DNA from: Chrysopilus asiliformis | Lineage: Eukaryota > Arthropoda > Insecta > Diptera > Rhagionidae | DNA: 64,000 nt | Reading direction: 5' to 3' | Assembly (NCBI GenBank): GCA_964034945.1 | Contig: OZ035960.1 | Location: 68,840,994 to 68,904,993, forward strand | Part shown: piece by piece, positions 43,629 to 55,700 of the stretch | How positions within the stretch are numbered: position 1 is the first letter of the stretch | How the letters are laid out: the number at the start of each line of letters is the position of its first letter | Program-made: the position numbers and the translations under genes | The notes under the pieces: model-generated | Database searches by the model: none | What the model was told of the DNA's origin: nothing | What the model saw: only the letters and a program-made list of their open reading frames with translations

Positions 43629-43630
43629 TA

Positions 43631-43780
43631 TATATGTCTTTTAATATATATCTATTGATAACATTTAAATATTAAAAACTAAACTTTTATAAAAAGGAAA
43701 ATTTATAATAAATAAATGTAAGGAATTTAAATGAATGTAATGAATTCAAAATAATTAATTAAAGTAAAATTGTAAAAAAA

Positions 43781-43813
<33 letters not shown>

Positions 43814-43918
43814 GTACATGTTTAAGATGATATTGTAAAACTTAAACATAAGATTATTTTTTTTTCCTGACAAAAAAAAAAAACAATAAGAAAAATGTCT
43901 ACGACATTTTCCTTTGTT
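43631..43918. other. AT-rich env-to-LTR spacer
   Basis: Non-coding, with a second poly-A/(TA)n tract at about 43774-43813 much like the one hit by mariner. No gene. Confidence 0.7.
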
Positions 43919-43932
43919 GAAGGGGGAAGGAA
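43919..43932 (+). promoter_or_regulatory. Polypurine tract
   Basis: GAAGGGGGAAGGAA directly abuts the 3' LTR. This is the usual plus-strand primer site for reverse transcription. Confidence 0.92.
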
Positions 43933-44703
43933 TGTAGTGAAATGGAATCGAGACCGGATACTTACGAAATCTAACTATTCAACATCAACTATAAGCAATG
44001 GATGTCGAAAGTTGTTAAATGGTTCAGTGACCGTTGTAGTTACTAAAAACTATTGCCAACATAGTAATTTCAACAGAAAATCGTTAAGCAACAAAGTCTC
44101 ATTTTTGAACGAAGACTAAATTTCAACGTTGCTATTTCCAAATATCGACTTATTGAAGTTACGATGTGTCAACATTCGATTGACCTATTATTTATATTTT
44201 CCCATGAGAAAGAAAAGTTATTAATTTCGTGTTGTAGAAATGTTAACGTAGATCCGAACCCCTACTCGATTCAACAAAGGAAGAGGTCAAAATTTAGGTA
44301 TAGAATAATTTGACAAGAGTAGAGTTTGAATTTAGCAGTCAACAGGAACAGTAGTTAATTAGAAATCAAGGAGCACAGTCGTAATTTAGAAGTCAAAGAG
44401 AACAGTTTTAAAAGTAAAGTTTGTAATTAGAATTCAACAAGAAGAGTTTTTATTCAAGAGTCAAGAAAGTAAAGTTTAAAATCAATAGTTAATAAGAAGA
44501 GTTTAAAATCAATAATCAAGAAGTAAAGTGTTAAATCAGTTGTCAAAAAGTTAGTTATTAAACTTAATGATTAGAAGATATTTAAACAAAAGACAAGTTA
44601 TTAAAATAAAGACCGATTAGTTAACAGTGAATTGTGTATTAGTTTTCACCATCCATCGTTTCTATCATCCATAAACTCTTATCCATCTAAAAACACCACG
44701 ACA
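43933..44703 (+). repeat. 3' LTR (771 bp)
   Basis: Directly follows the polypurine tract and is followed by satellite CCCCGCCCCC. It has the same length as the 5' LTR, with two differing bases. Confidence 0.97.
44605..44610 (+). promoter_or_regulatory. AATAAA poly(A) signal in 3' LTR
   Basis: The same hexamer in the 3' LTR, where it would end provirus transcripts. Inferred from position and the downstream GU-rich tract. Confidence 0.55.
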
Positions 44704-44707
44704 CCCC
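44704..44707. repeat. 4-bp target duplication of provirus, right
   Basis: CCCC directly after the 3' LTR, then GCCCCCTCTC; it matches 30414-30417. Because the target is C-rich, a longer or shorter duplication cannot be excluded. Confidence 0.8.
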
Positions 44708-47700
44708 GCCCCCTCTCAGAAATCAATTTCCCATCAAAATTGGAAAAAGGGGCGTGGCCGAGTTAAGCCCCGCCCCCTCTCAGAAATCGATTTCCCATCT
44801 AAATTGGAAAAGGGGGCGTGGCCGAGTTAAGCTCCGCCCCCTCTCAGAAATCGATTTCCCATCAAAATTGGAAAAGGGGGCGTGGCCGAGTTAAGCCCCG
44901 TCCCCTCAGAAATCGATTTCCCATCAAAATTGGAAAAAGATGCGTGGCCAATTTAAGCCCCGCTCCCTCTCAGAAATCGATTTCCCATCAAAATTGGAAA
45001 AAGATGCGTGGCCAATTTAAGCCCCGCCCCCTCTCAGAAATCGATTTCCCATCAAAATTGGAAAAAGGAGCGTGGCCGATTTAAGCCCCGCCCCCTCTCA
45101 GAAATCGATTTCCCATCAAAATTGGAAAAATGGGCGTGGCCGAGTTAAGCCCCACCCCCTCTCAGAAATCGATTTCCCATCAAAATTGGAAAAGGGGCGT
45201 GGCCGAGTTAAGCCCCGCCCCCTCTCAGGAATCGATTTCCCATCAAAATTGGAAAAAGGGGCGTGGCCGAGTTAAGCCCCGCCCCTCTCAGAAATCGATT
45301 TCCCATCAAAATTGGAAAAAGGGGCGTGGTCGAGTTAAGCCCCGCCCCCTCTCAGAAATCGATTTCCCATCAAAATTGGAAAAAGGGGCGTGGCCGACTT
45401 AAGCTCCGCCCCCTCTCAGAAATCGATTTCCCATCAAAATTGGAAAAGGGGGCGTGGCCGAGTTAAGCTCCGCCCCCTCTCAGAAATCGACTTCCCATCA
45501 AAATTGGAAAATAGGGCGTGACCGAGTTAAGCCCCGCCCTCTCTCAGAAATCGATTTCCCATCAAAATCGGAAAAAGGGGCGTGGCCGAGTTAAGCCCCG
45601 CCCCCTCTCAGAAATCGATTTCCCATCAAAATTGGAAAAAGGAGCGTGGCCGAGTTAAGCCCCGCCCCCTCAGAAATCGATTTCCCATCAAAATTGGAAA
45701 AAGGGGCGTGGCCGATTTAAGCCCCGCCCCCTCTCAGAAATCGATTTCCCATCAAAATTGGAAAAGGGGCGTGGCCGAGTTAAGCCCCGCCCCCTCTCAG
45801 AAATCGATTTCCCATCAAAATTGGAAAAAGGGGCGTGGCCGAGTTAAGCCCCGCCCCTCTCAGAAATCGATTTCCCATCATAATTGGAAAAAGGGGCGTG
45901 GTCGAGTTAAGCCCCGCCCCCTCTCAGAAATCGATTTCCCATCAAAATTGGAAAAAGGGGCGTGGCCGACTTAAGCCCCGCCCCCTCTCAGAAATCGATT
46001 TCCCATCAAAATTGGAAAAAGGGGCGTGGCCGAGTTAAGCCCCGCCCCCTCTCAGAAATCGATTTCCCATCAAAATTGGAAAAAGGGGCGTGGCCGAGTT
46101 AAGCCCCGCCCCCTCTCAGAAATCGATTTCCCATCAAAATTGGAAAACGGGGCGTGGCCGAGTTAAGCACCGCCCCCTCTCAGAAATCGATTTCCCATCA
46201 AAATTGGAAAAAGGGGCGTGGCCGAGTTAAGCCCCGAACCCTCTCAGAAATCGATTTCCCATCAAAATTGGAAAAAGGGGCGTGGCCGAGTTAAGCCCCG
46301 CCCCCTCTCAGAAATCAATTTCCCATCAAAATTGGAAAAAGGGGCGTGGCCGAGTTAAGCCCCGCCCCCTCTCAGAAATCGATTTCCCATCAAAATTGGA
46401 AAAAGGGGCGTGGCCGAGTTAAGCCCCGCCCCCTCTCAGAAATCGATTTCCCATCAAAATTGGAAAAGGGGGCGTGGCCGAGTTAAGCCCCGCCCCCTCT
46501 CAGAAATCGATTTCCCATCAAAATTGGAAAAAGGGGCGTGGCCGAGTTAAGCCCCGCCCCCTCTCAGAAATCGATTTCCCATCAAAATTGGAAAAAGGGG
46601 CGTGGCCGAGTTAAGCCCCGCCCTCTCTCAGAAATCGATTTCCCATCAAAATTGGAAAAAGGGGCGTGGCCGAGTTAAGCCCCGCCCCCTCTCAGAAATC
46701 GATTTCCCATCAAAATTGGAAAAAGGGGCGTGGCCGACTTAAGCCCCGCCCCCTCTCAGAAATCGATTTCCCATCAAAATTGGAAAAAGGGGCGTGGCCG
46801 AGTTAAGCCCCGCCCCCTCTCAGAAATCGATTTCCCATCAAAATTGGAAAAAGATGCGTGGCCAATTTAAGCCCCGCCCCCTCTCAGAAATCGATTTCCC
46901 ATCAAAATTGGAAAAAGATGCGTGGCCAATTTAAGCCCCGCCCCCTCTCAGAAATCGATTTCCCATCAAAATTGGAAAAAGGGGCGTGGCCGATTTAAGC
47001 CCCGCCCCCTCTCAGAAATCGATTTCCCATCAAAATTGGAAAAGGGGCGTGGCCGAGTTAAGCCCCGCCCCCTCTCAGAAATCGATTTCCCATCAAAATT
47101 GGAAAAAGGGGCGTGGTCGAGTTAAGCCCCGCCCCTCTCAGAAATCGATTTCCCATCAAAATTGGAAAAAGGGGCGTGGTCGAGTTAAGCCCCGCCCCCT
47201 CTCAGAAATCGATTTCCCATCAAAATTGGAAAAAGGGGCGTGGCCGATTTAAGCCCCGCCCCTCTCAGAAATCGATTTCCCATCAAAATTGGAAAAAGGG
47301 GCGTGGCCGAGTTAAGCCCCGCCCCCTCTCAGAAATCGATTTCCCATCAAAATTGGAAAAGGGGGCGTGGTCGAGTTAAGCCCCGCCCCCTCTCAGAAAT
47401 CGATTTCCCATCAAAATTGGAACAAGGGGCGTGGCCGAGTTAAGCCCCGCCCCCTCTCAGAAATCGATTTCCCATCAAAATTGGAAAAAGGGGCGTGGCC
47501 GAGTTAAGCCCCGCCCTCTCTCAGAAATCGATTTCCCATCAAAATTGGAAAAAGGGGCGTGGCCGAGTTAAGCCCCGCCCCCTCTCAGAAATCGATTTCC
47601 CATCAAAATTGGAAAAAGGGGCGTGGCCGACTTAAGCCCCGCCCCCTCTCAGAAATCGATTTCCCATCAAAATTGGAAAAAGGAGCGTGGCCGAGTTAAG

Positions 47701-50700
47701 CCCCGCCCCCTCAGAAATCGATTTCCCATCAAAATTGGAAAAAGGGGCGTGGTCGACTTAAGCCCCGCCCCCTCTCAGAAATCGATTTCCCATCAAAATT
47801 GGAAAATAGGGCGTGACCGAGTTAAGTCCCGCCCCCTCTCAGAAATCGATTTCCCATCAAAATTGGAAAAAGGGGCGTGGCCGAGTTAAGCCCCGCCCTC
47901 TCTCAGAAATCGATTTCCCATCAAAATCGGAAAAAGGGGCGTGGCCGAGTTAAGTCCCGCCCCCTCTCAGAAATCGATTTCCCATCAAAATTGGAAAAAG
48001 GGGCGTGGTCGAGTTAAGCCCCGCCCCCTCTCAGAAATCGATTTCCCATCAAAATTGGAAAAAGGGGCGTGGCCGAGTTAAGCCCCGCCCCCTCTCAGAA
48101 ATCGATTTCCCATCAAAATTGGAAAAGGGGGCGTGGCCGAGTTAAGCCCCGCCCCCTCTCAGAAATCGATTTCCCATCAAAATTGGAAAAAGGGGCGTGG
48201 CCGAGTTAAGCTCCGCCCCCTCTCAGAAATCGATTTCCCATCAAAATTGGAAAAAGGGGCGTGGCCGAGTTAAGCCCCGCCCCCTCTCAGAAATCGATTT
48301 CCCATCAAAATTGGAAAAAGGGGCGTGGTCGAGTTAAGCCCCGCCCCCTCTCAGAAATCGATTTCCCATCAAAATTGGAAAAAGGGGCGTGGCCGAGTTA
48401 AGCCCCGCCCCCTCAGAAATCGATTTCCCATCAAAATTGGAAAAAGATGCGTGGCCAATTTAAGCCCCGTCCCCTCTCAGAAATCGATTTCCCATCAAAA
48501 TTGGAAAAAGATGCGTGGCCGAGTTAAGTCCCGCCCCCTCTCAGAAATCGATTTCCCATCAAAATTGGAAAAAGGGGCGTGGTCGAGTTAAGCCCCGCCC
48601 CCTCTCAGAAATCGATTTCCCATCAAAATTGGAAAAAGGGGCGTGGCCGAGTTAAGCTCCGCCCCCTCTCAGAAATCGATTTCCCATCAAAATTGGAAAA
48701 AGGGGCGTGGCCGAGTTAAGCCCCGCCCCCTCTCAGAAATCGATTTCCCATCAAAATTGGAAAAAGGGGCGTGGCCGAGTTAAGCCCCGCCCCTCTCAGA
48801 AATCGATTTCCCATCAAAATTGGAAAAAGGGGCGTGGCCGAGTTAAACCCCGCCCCCTCAGAAATCGATTTCCCATCAAAATTGGAAAAAGGGGCGTGGT
48901 CGAGTTAAGCCCCGCCCTCTCTCAGAAATCGATTTCCCATCAAAATCGGAAAAAGGGGCGTGGCCGAGTTAAGTCCCGCCCCCTCTCAGAAATCGATTTC
49001 CCATCAAAATTGGAAAAAGGGGCGTGGTCGAGTTAAGCCCCGCCCCCTCTCAGAAATCGATTTCCCATCAAAATTGGAAAAAGGGGCGTGGCCGAGTTAA
49101 GCTCCGCCCCCTCTCAGAAATCGATTTCCCATCAAAATTGGAAAAAGGGGCGTGGCCGAGTTAAGCCCCGCCCCCTCTCAGAAATCGATTTCCCATCAAA
49201 ATTGGAAAAAGGGGCGTGGCCGAGTTAAGCTCCGCCCCCTCTCAGAAATCGATTTCCCATCAAAATTGGAAAAAGGGGCGTGGTCGAGTTAAGCCCCGCC
49301 CCCTCTCAGAAATCGATTTCCCATCAAAATCGGAAAAAGGGGCGTGGCCGAGTTAAGCCCCGCCCTCTCTCAGAAATCGATTTCCCATCAAAATTGGAAA
49401 AAGGGGCGTGACCGAGTTAAGTCCCGCCCCCTCTCAGAAATCGATTTCCCATCAAAATTGGAAAAAGGGGCGTGGCCGAGTTAAGCCCCGCCCTCTCTCA
49501 GAAATCGATTTCCCATCAAAATTGGAAAAAGGGGCGTGGTCGAGTTAAGCCCCGCCCCCTCTCAGAAATCGATTTCCCATCAAAATTGGAAAAAGGGGCG
49601 TGGCCGACTTAAGCCCCGCCCCCTCTCAGAAATCGATTTCCCATCAAAATTGGAAAAAGGGGCGTGGCTGAGTTAAGCCCCGCCCCCTCTCAGAAATCGA
49701 TTTCCCATCAGAATTGGAAAAGGGGCGTGGCCGAGTTAAGCCCCGCCCCCTCTCAGAAATCGATTTCCCATCAAAATTGGAAAAAGGGGCGTGGCCGAGT
49801 TAAGCCCCGCCCCTCTCAGAAATCGATTTCCCATCAAAATTGGAAAAAGGGGCGTGGTCGAGTTAAGCCCCGCCCCCTCTCAGAAATCGATTTCCCATCA
49901 AAATTGGAAAAAGGGGCGTGGCCGACTTAAGCCCCGCCCCCTCTCAGAAATCGATTTCAAAAAGGGGCGTGGCCGAGTTAAGCCCCGCCCCCTCTCAGAA
50001 ATCGATTTCCCATCAAAATTGGAAAAGGGGGCGTGGCCGAGTTAAGCCCCGCCCCCTCTCAGAAATCGATTTCCCATCAAAATTGGAAAAAGGGGCGTGG
50101 CCGAGTTAAGCCCCGCCCCCTCTCAGAAATCGATTTCCCATCAAAATTGGAAAAGGGGGCGTGGCCGAGTTAAGCCCCGCCCCCTCTCAGAAATCGATTT
50201 CCCATCAAAATTGGAAAAAGGGGCGTGGCCGAGTTAAGCCCCGCCCCCTCTCAGAAATCGATTTCCCATCAAAATTGGAAAAAGGGGCGTGGCCGAGTTA
50301 AGCCCCGCCCTCTCTCAGAAATCGATTTCCCATCAAAATTGGAAAAAGGGGCGTGGTCGAGTTAAGCCCCGCCCCCTCTCAGAAATCGATTTCCCATCAA
50401 AATTGGAAAAAGGGGCGTGGCCGACTTAAGCCCCGCCCCCTCTCAGAAATCGATTTCCCATCAAAATTGGAAAAAGGGGCGTGGCCGAGTTAAGCCCCGC
50501 CCCCTCTCAGAAATCGATTTCCCATCAAAATTGGAAAAAGGGGCGTGGCCGAGTTAAGCCCCGCCCCCTCTCAGAAATCGATTTCCCATCAAAATTGGAA
50601 AAGGGGGCGTGGCCGAGTTAAGCCCCGCCCCCTCTCAGAAATCGATTTCCCATCAAAATTGGAAAAAGGGGCGTGGCCGAGTTAAGCTCCGCCCCCTCTC

Positions 50701-50736
50701 AGAAATCGATTTCCCATCAAAATTGGAAAAAGGGGC

Positions 50737-53700
50737 GTGGCCGAGTTAAGCCCCGCCCCCTCTCAGAAATCGATTTCCCATCAAAATTGGAAAAAGGGGC
50801 GTGGCCGAGTTAAGCCCCGCCCCCTCAGAAATCGATTTCCCATCAAAATTGGAAAAAGATGCGTGGCCAGTTTAAGCCCCGCCCCCTCTCAGAAATCGAT
50901 TTCCCATCAAAATTGGAAAAAGGGGCGTGGCCGAGTTAAGCTCCGCCCCCTCTCAGAAATCGATTTCCCATCAAAATTGGAAAAAGGGGCGTGGTCGAGT
51001 TAAGCCCCGCCCCCTCTCAGAAATCGATTTCCCATCAAAATCGGAAAAAGGGGCGTGGCCGAGTTAAGCCCCGCCCTCTCTCAGAAATCGATTTCCCATC
51101 AAAATTGGAAAAAGGGGCGTGACCGAGTTAAGTCCCGCCCCCTCTCAGAAATCGATTTCCCATCAAAATCGGAAAAAGGGGCGTGGCCGAGTTAAGCCCC
51201 GCCCTCTCTCAGAAATCGATTTCCCATCAAAATTGGAAAAAGGGGCGTGGCCGAGTTAAGCCCCGCCCCCTCTCAGAAATCGATTTCCCATCAAAATTGG
51301 AAAAAGGGGCGTGGCCGACTTAAGCCCCGCCCCCTCTCAGAAATCGATTTCCCATCAAAATTGGAAAAAGGGGCGTGGCCGAGTTAAGCCCCGTCCCCTC
51401 TCAGAAATCGATTTCCCATCAAATTGGAAAAAGGGGCGTGGCCGAGTTAAGCCCCGCCCCCTCTCAGAAATCGATTTCCCATCTAAATTGGAAAAGGGGG
51501 CGTGGCCGAGTTAAGCTCCGCCCCCTCTCAGAAATCGATTTCCCATCAAAATTGGAAAAGGGGGCGTGGCCGAGTTAAGCTCCGCCCCCTCTCAGAAATC
51601 GATTTCCCATCAAAATTGGAAAAAGGGGCGTGGCCGAGTTAAGCCCCGCCCCCTCTCAGAAATCGATTTCCCATCAAAATTGGAAAAAGGGGCGTGGCCG
51701 AGTTAAGCCCCGCCCCCTCAGAAATCGATTTCCCATCAAAATTGGAAAAAGGGGCGTGGTTTCCCAATCGATTTCCCATCAAAATTGGAAAAAGGGGCGT
51801 GGCCGAGTTAAGCCCCGCCCTCTCTCAGAAATCGATTTCCCATCAAAATTGGAAAAAGGGGCGTGGTCGAGTTAAGCCCCGCCCCCTCTCAGAAATCGAT
51901 TTCCCATCAAAATTGGAAAAAGGGGCGTGGCCGACTTAAGCCCCGCCCCCTCTCAGAAATCGATTTCCCATCAAAATTGGAAAAAGGGGCGTGGCCGAGT
52001 TAAGCCCCGCCCCCTCTCAGAAATCGATTTCCCATCAAAATTGGAAAAAGGGGCGTGGCCGAGTTAAGCCCCGCCCCCTCTCAGAAATCGATTTCCCATC
52101 AAAATTGGAAAAGGGGGCGTGGCCGAGTTAAGCCCCGCCCCCTCTCAGAAATCGATTTCCCATCAAAATTGGAAAAAGGGGCGTGGCCGAGTTAAGCTCC
52201 GCCCCCTCTCAGAAATCGATTTCCCATCAAAATTGGAAAAAGGGGCGTGGCCGAGTTAAGCCCCGCCCCCTCTCAGAAATCGATTTCCCATCAAAATTGG
52301 AAAAGGGGGCGTGGCCGAGTTAAGCCCCGCCCCCTCTCAGAAATCGATTTCCCATCAAAATTGGAAAAAGGGGCGTGGCCGAGTTAAGCTCCGCCCCCTC
52401 TCAGAAATCGATTTCCCATCAAAATTGGAAAAAGGGGCGTGGCCGAGTTAAGCCCCGCCCCCTCTCAGAAATCGATTTCCCATCAAAATTGGAAAAAGGG
52501 GCGTGGCCGAGTTAAGCCCCGCCCCCTCAGAAATCGATTTCCCATCAAAATTGGAAAAAGATGCGTGGCCAGTTTAAGCCCCGCCCCCTCTCAGAAATCG
52601 ATTTCCCATCAAAATTGGAAAAAGGGGCGTGGCCGAGTTAAGCTCCGCCCCCTCTCAGAAATCGATTTCCCATCAAAATTGGAAAAAGGGGCGTGGTCGA
52701 GTTAAGCCCCGCCCCCTCTCAGAAATCGATTTCCCATCAAAATCGGAAAAAGGGGCGTGGCCGAGTTAAGCCCCGCCCTCTCTCAGAAATCGATTTCCCA
52801 TCAAAATTGGAAAAAGGGGCGTGACCGAGTTAAGTCCCGCCCCCTCTCAGAAATCGATTTCCCATCAAAATTGGAAAAAGGGGCGTGGCCGAGTTAAGCC
52901 CCGCCCTCTCTCAGAAATCGATTTCCCATCAAAATTGGAAAAAGGGGCGTGGCCGAGTTAAGCCCCGCCCCCTCTCAGAAATCGATTTCCCATCAAAATT
53001 GGAAAAAGGGGCGTGGCCGACTTAAGCCCCGCCCCCTCTCAGAAATCGATTTCCCATCAAAATTGGAAAAAGGGGCGTGGCCGAGTTAAGCCCCGTCCCC
53101 TCTCAGAAATCGATTTCCCATCAAATTGGAAAAAGGGGTGTGGCCGAGTTAAGCCCCGCCCCCTCTTAGAAATCCATTTCCCATCAAAATTGGAAAAAGG
53201 GGCGTGGCCGAGTTAAGCCCCGCCCCCTCTCAGAAATCAATTTCCCATCAAAATTGGAAAAAGGGGCGTGGCCGAGTTAAGCCCCGCCCCCTCTCAGAAA
53301 TCGATTTCCCATCTAAATTGGAAAAGGGGGCGTGGCCGAGTTAAGCTCCGCCCCCTCTCAGAAATCGATTTCCCATCAAAATTGGAAAAGGGGGCGTGGC
53401 CGAGTTAAGCTCCGCCCCCTCTCAGAAATCGATTTCCCATCAAAATTGGAAAAAGGGGCGTGGCCGAGTTAAGCCCCGCCCCCTCTCAGAAATCGATTTC
53501 CCATCAAAATTGGAAAAAGGGGCGTGGCCGAGTTAAGCCCCGCCCCCTCAGAAATCGATTTCCCATCAAAATTGGAAAAAGGGGCGTGGTTTCCCAATCG
53601 ATTTCCCATCAAAATTGGAAAAAGGGGCGTGGCCGAGTTAAGCCCCGCCCTCTCTCAGAAATCGATTTCCCATCAAAATTGGAAAAAGGGGCGTGGTCGA

Positions 53701-55700
53701 GTTAAGCCCCGCCCCCTCTCAGAAATCGATTTCCCATCAAAATTGGAAAAAGGGGCGTGGCCGACTTAAGCCCCGCCCCCTCTCAGAAATCGATTTCCCA
53801 TCAAAATTGGAAAAAGGGGCGTGGCCGAGTTAAGCCCCGCCCCCTCTCAGAAATCGATTTCCCATCAAAATTGGAAAAAGGGGCGTGGCCGAGTTAAGCC
53901 CCGCCCCCTCTCAGAAATCGATTTCCCATCAAAATTGGAAAAGGGGGCGTGGCCGAGTTAAGCCCCGCCCCCTCTCAGAAATCGATTTCCCATCAAAATT
54001 GGAAAAAGGGGCGTGGCCGAGTTAAGCTCCGCCCCCTCTCAGAAATCGATTTCCCATCAAAATTGGAAAAAGGGGCGTGGCCGAGTTAAGCCCCGCCCCC
54101 TCTCAGAAATCGATTTCCCATCAAAATTGGAAAAAGGGGCGTGGCCGAGTTAAGCCCCGCCCCCTCAGAAATCGATTTCCCATCAAAATTGGAAAAAGGG
54201 GCGTGGTCGAGTTAAGCCCCGCCCCCTCTCAGAAATCGATTTCCCATCAAAATTGGAACAAGGGGCGTGGCCGAGTTAAGCCCCGCCCCCTCTCAGAAAT
54301 CGATTTCCCATCAAAATTGGAAAAAGGGGCGTGGTCGAGTTAAGCCCCGCCCCCTCTCAGAAATCGATTTCCCATCAAAATCGGAAAAAGGGGCGTGGCC
54401 GAGTTAAGCCCCGCCCTCTCTCAGAAATCGATTTCCCATCAAAATTGGAAAAAGGGGCGTGACCGAGTTAAGTCCCGCCCCCTCTCAGAAATCGATTTCC
54501 CATCAAAATTGGAAAAAGGGGCGTGGCCGAGTTAAGCCCCGCCCCCTCTCAGAAATCGATTTCCCATCAAAATTGGAAAAAGGGGCGTGGCCGAGTTAAG
54601 CCCCGCCCCCTCTCAGAAATCGATTTCCCATCAAAATTGGAAAAAGGGGCGTGGCCGAGTTAAGCCCCGCCCCCTCTCAGAAATCGATTTCCAATCAAAA
54701 TTGGAAAAAGGGGCGTGGCCGAGTTAAGCCCCGCCCCCTCTCAGAAATCGATTTCCCATCAAATTGGAAAAAGGGGTGTGGCCGAGTTAAGCCCCGCCCC
54801 CTCTTAGAAATCCATTTCCCATCAAAATTGGAAAAAGGGGCGTGGCCGAGTTAAGCCCCGCCCCCTCTCAGAAATTAATTTCCCATCAAAATTGGAAAGA
54901 GGGGCGTGGCCGAGTTAAGCCCCGCCCCCTCTCAGAAATCGATTTCCCATCTAAATTGGAAAAGGGGGCGTGGCCGAGTTAAGCTCCGCCCCTTCTCAGA
55001 AATCGATTTCCCATCAAAATTGGAAAAGGGGGCGTGGCCGAGTTAAGCTCCGCCCCCTCTCAGAAATCGATTTCCCATCAAAATTGGAAAAAGGGGCGTG
55101 GCCGAGTTAAGCCCCGCCCCCTCTCAGAAATCGATTTCCCATCAAAATTGGAAAAAGGGGCGTGGCCGAGTTAAGCCCCGCCCCCTCAGAAATCGATTTC
55201 CCATCAAAATTGGAAAAAGGGGCGTGGTCGAGTTAAGCCCCGCCCCCTCTCAGAAATCGATTTCCCATCAAAATTGGAACAAGGGGCGTGGCCGAGTTAA
55301 GCCCCGCCCCCTCTCAGAAATCGATTTCCCATCAAAATTGGAAAAAGGGGCGTGGCCGAGTTAAGCCCCGCCCCCTCTCAGAAATCGATTTCCCATCAAA
55401 ATTGGAAAAAGGGGCGTGGCCGACTTAAGCCCCGCCCCCTCTCAGAAATCGATTTCCCATCAAAATTGGAAAAAGGGGCGTGGCCGAGTTAAGCCCCGCC
55501 CCCTCTCAGAAATCGATTTCCCATCAAAATTGGAAAAAGGGGCGTGGCCGAGTTAAGCCCCGCCCCCTCTCAGAAATCGATTTCCCATCAAAATTGGAAA
55601 AAGGGGCGTGGCCGAGTTAAGCCCCGCCCCCTCTCAGAAATCGATTTCCAATCAAAATTGGAAAAAGGGGCGTGGTCGACTTAAGCCCCGCCCCCTCTCA
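50737..55700 (+). repeat. ~1.7-kb higher-order repeat in satellite block 3
   Basis: The same succession of variant monomers restarts at about 50737, 52439 and 54077 (spacings 1702 and 1638 bp). The unusual GTGGTTTCCCAATCG truncation appears at 51758 and 53588 (spacing 1830 bp) but not in the third copy. The unit therefore amplified at least three times with local replacement. Boundaries are approximate. Confidence 0.7.

Larger units (their letters stand above)
30418..44703 (+). mobile_element. Errantivirus-like Ty3/Gypsy provirus, near intact
   Basis: The order is 5' LTR, primer site, gag, pol (PR-RT-RNase H-IN), spacer, env, mariner insertion, polypurine tract, 3' LTR: 14,286 bp including 905 bp of mariner. 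It is flanked by CCCC (30414-30417 and 44704-44707), a 4-bp duplication that restores the GCCCCGCCCC of the satellite. Gag, pol and env are open without stops. The LTRs differ at 2 of 771 positions, so insertion was recent. An F-type envelope with gag-pol places it with insect errantiviruses. It may be competent for expression; that is inferred from intact frames only. Confidence 0.96.
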
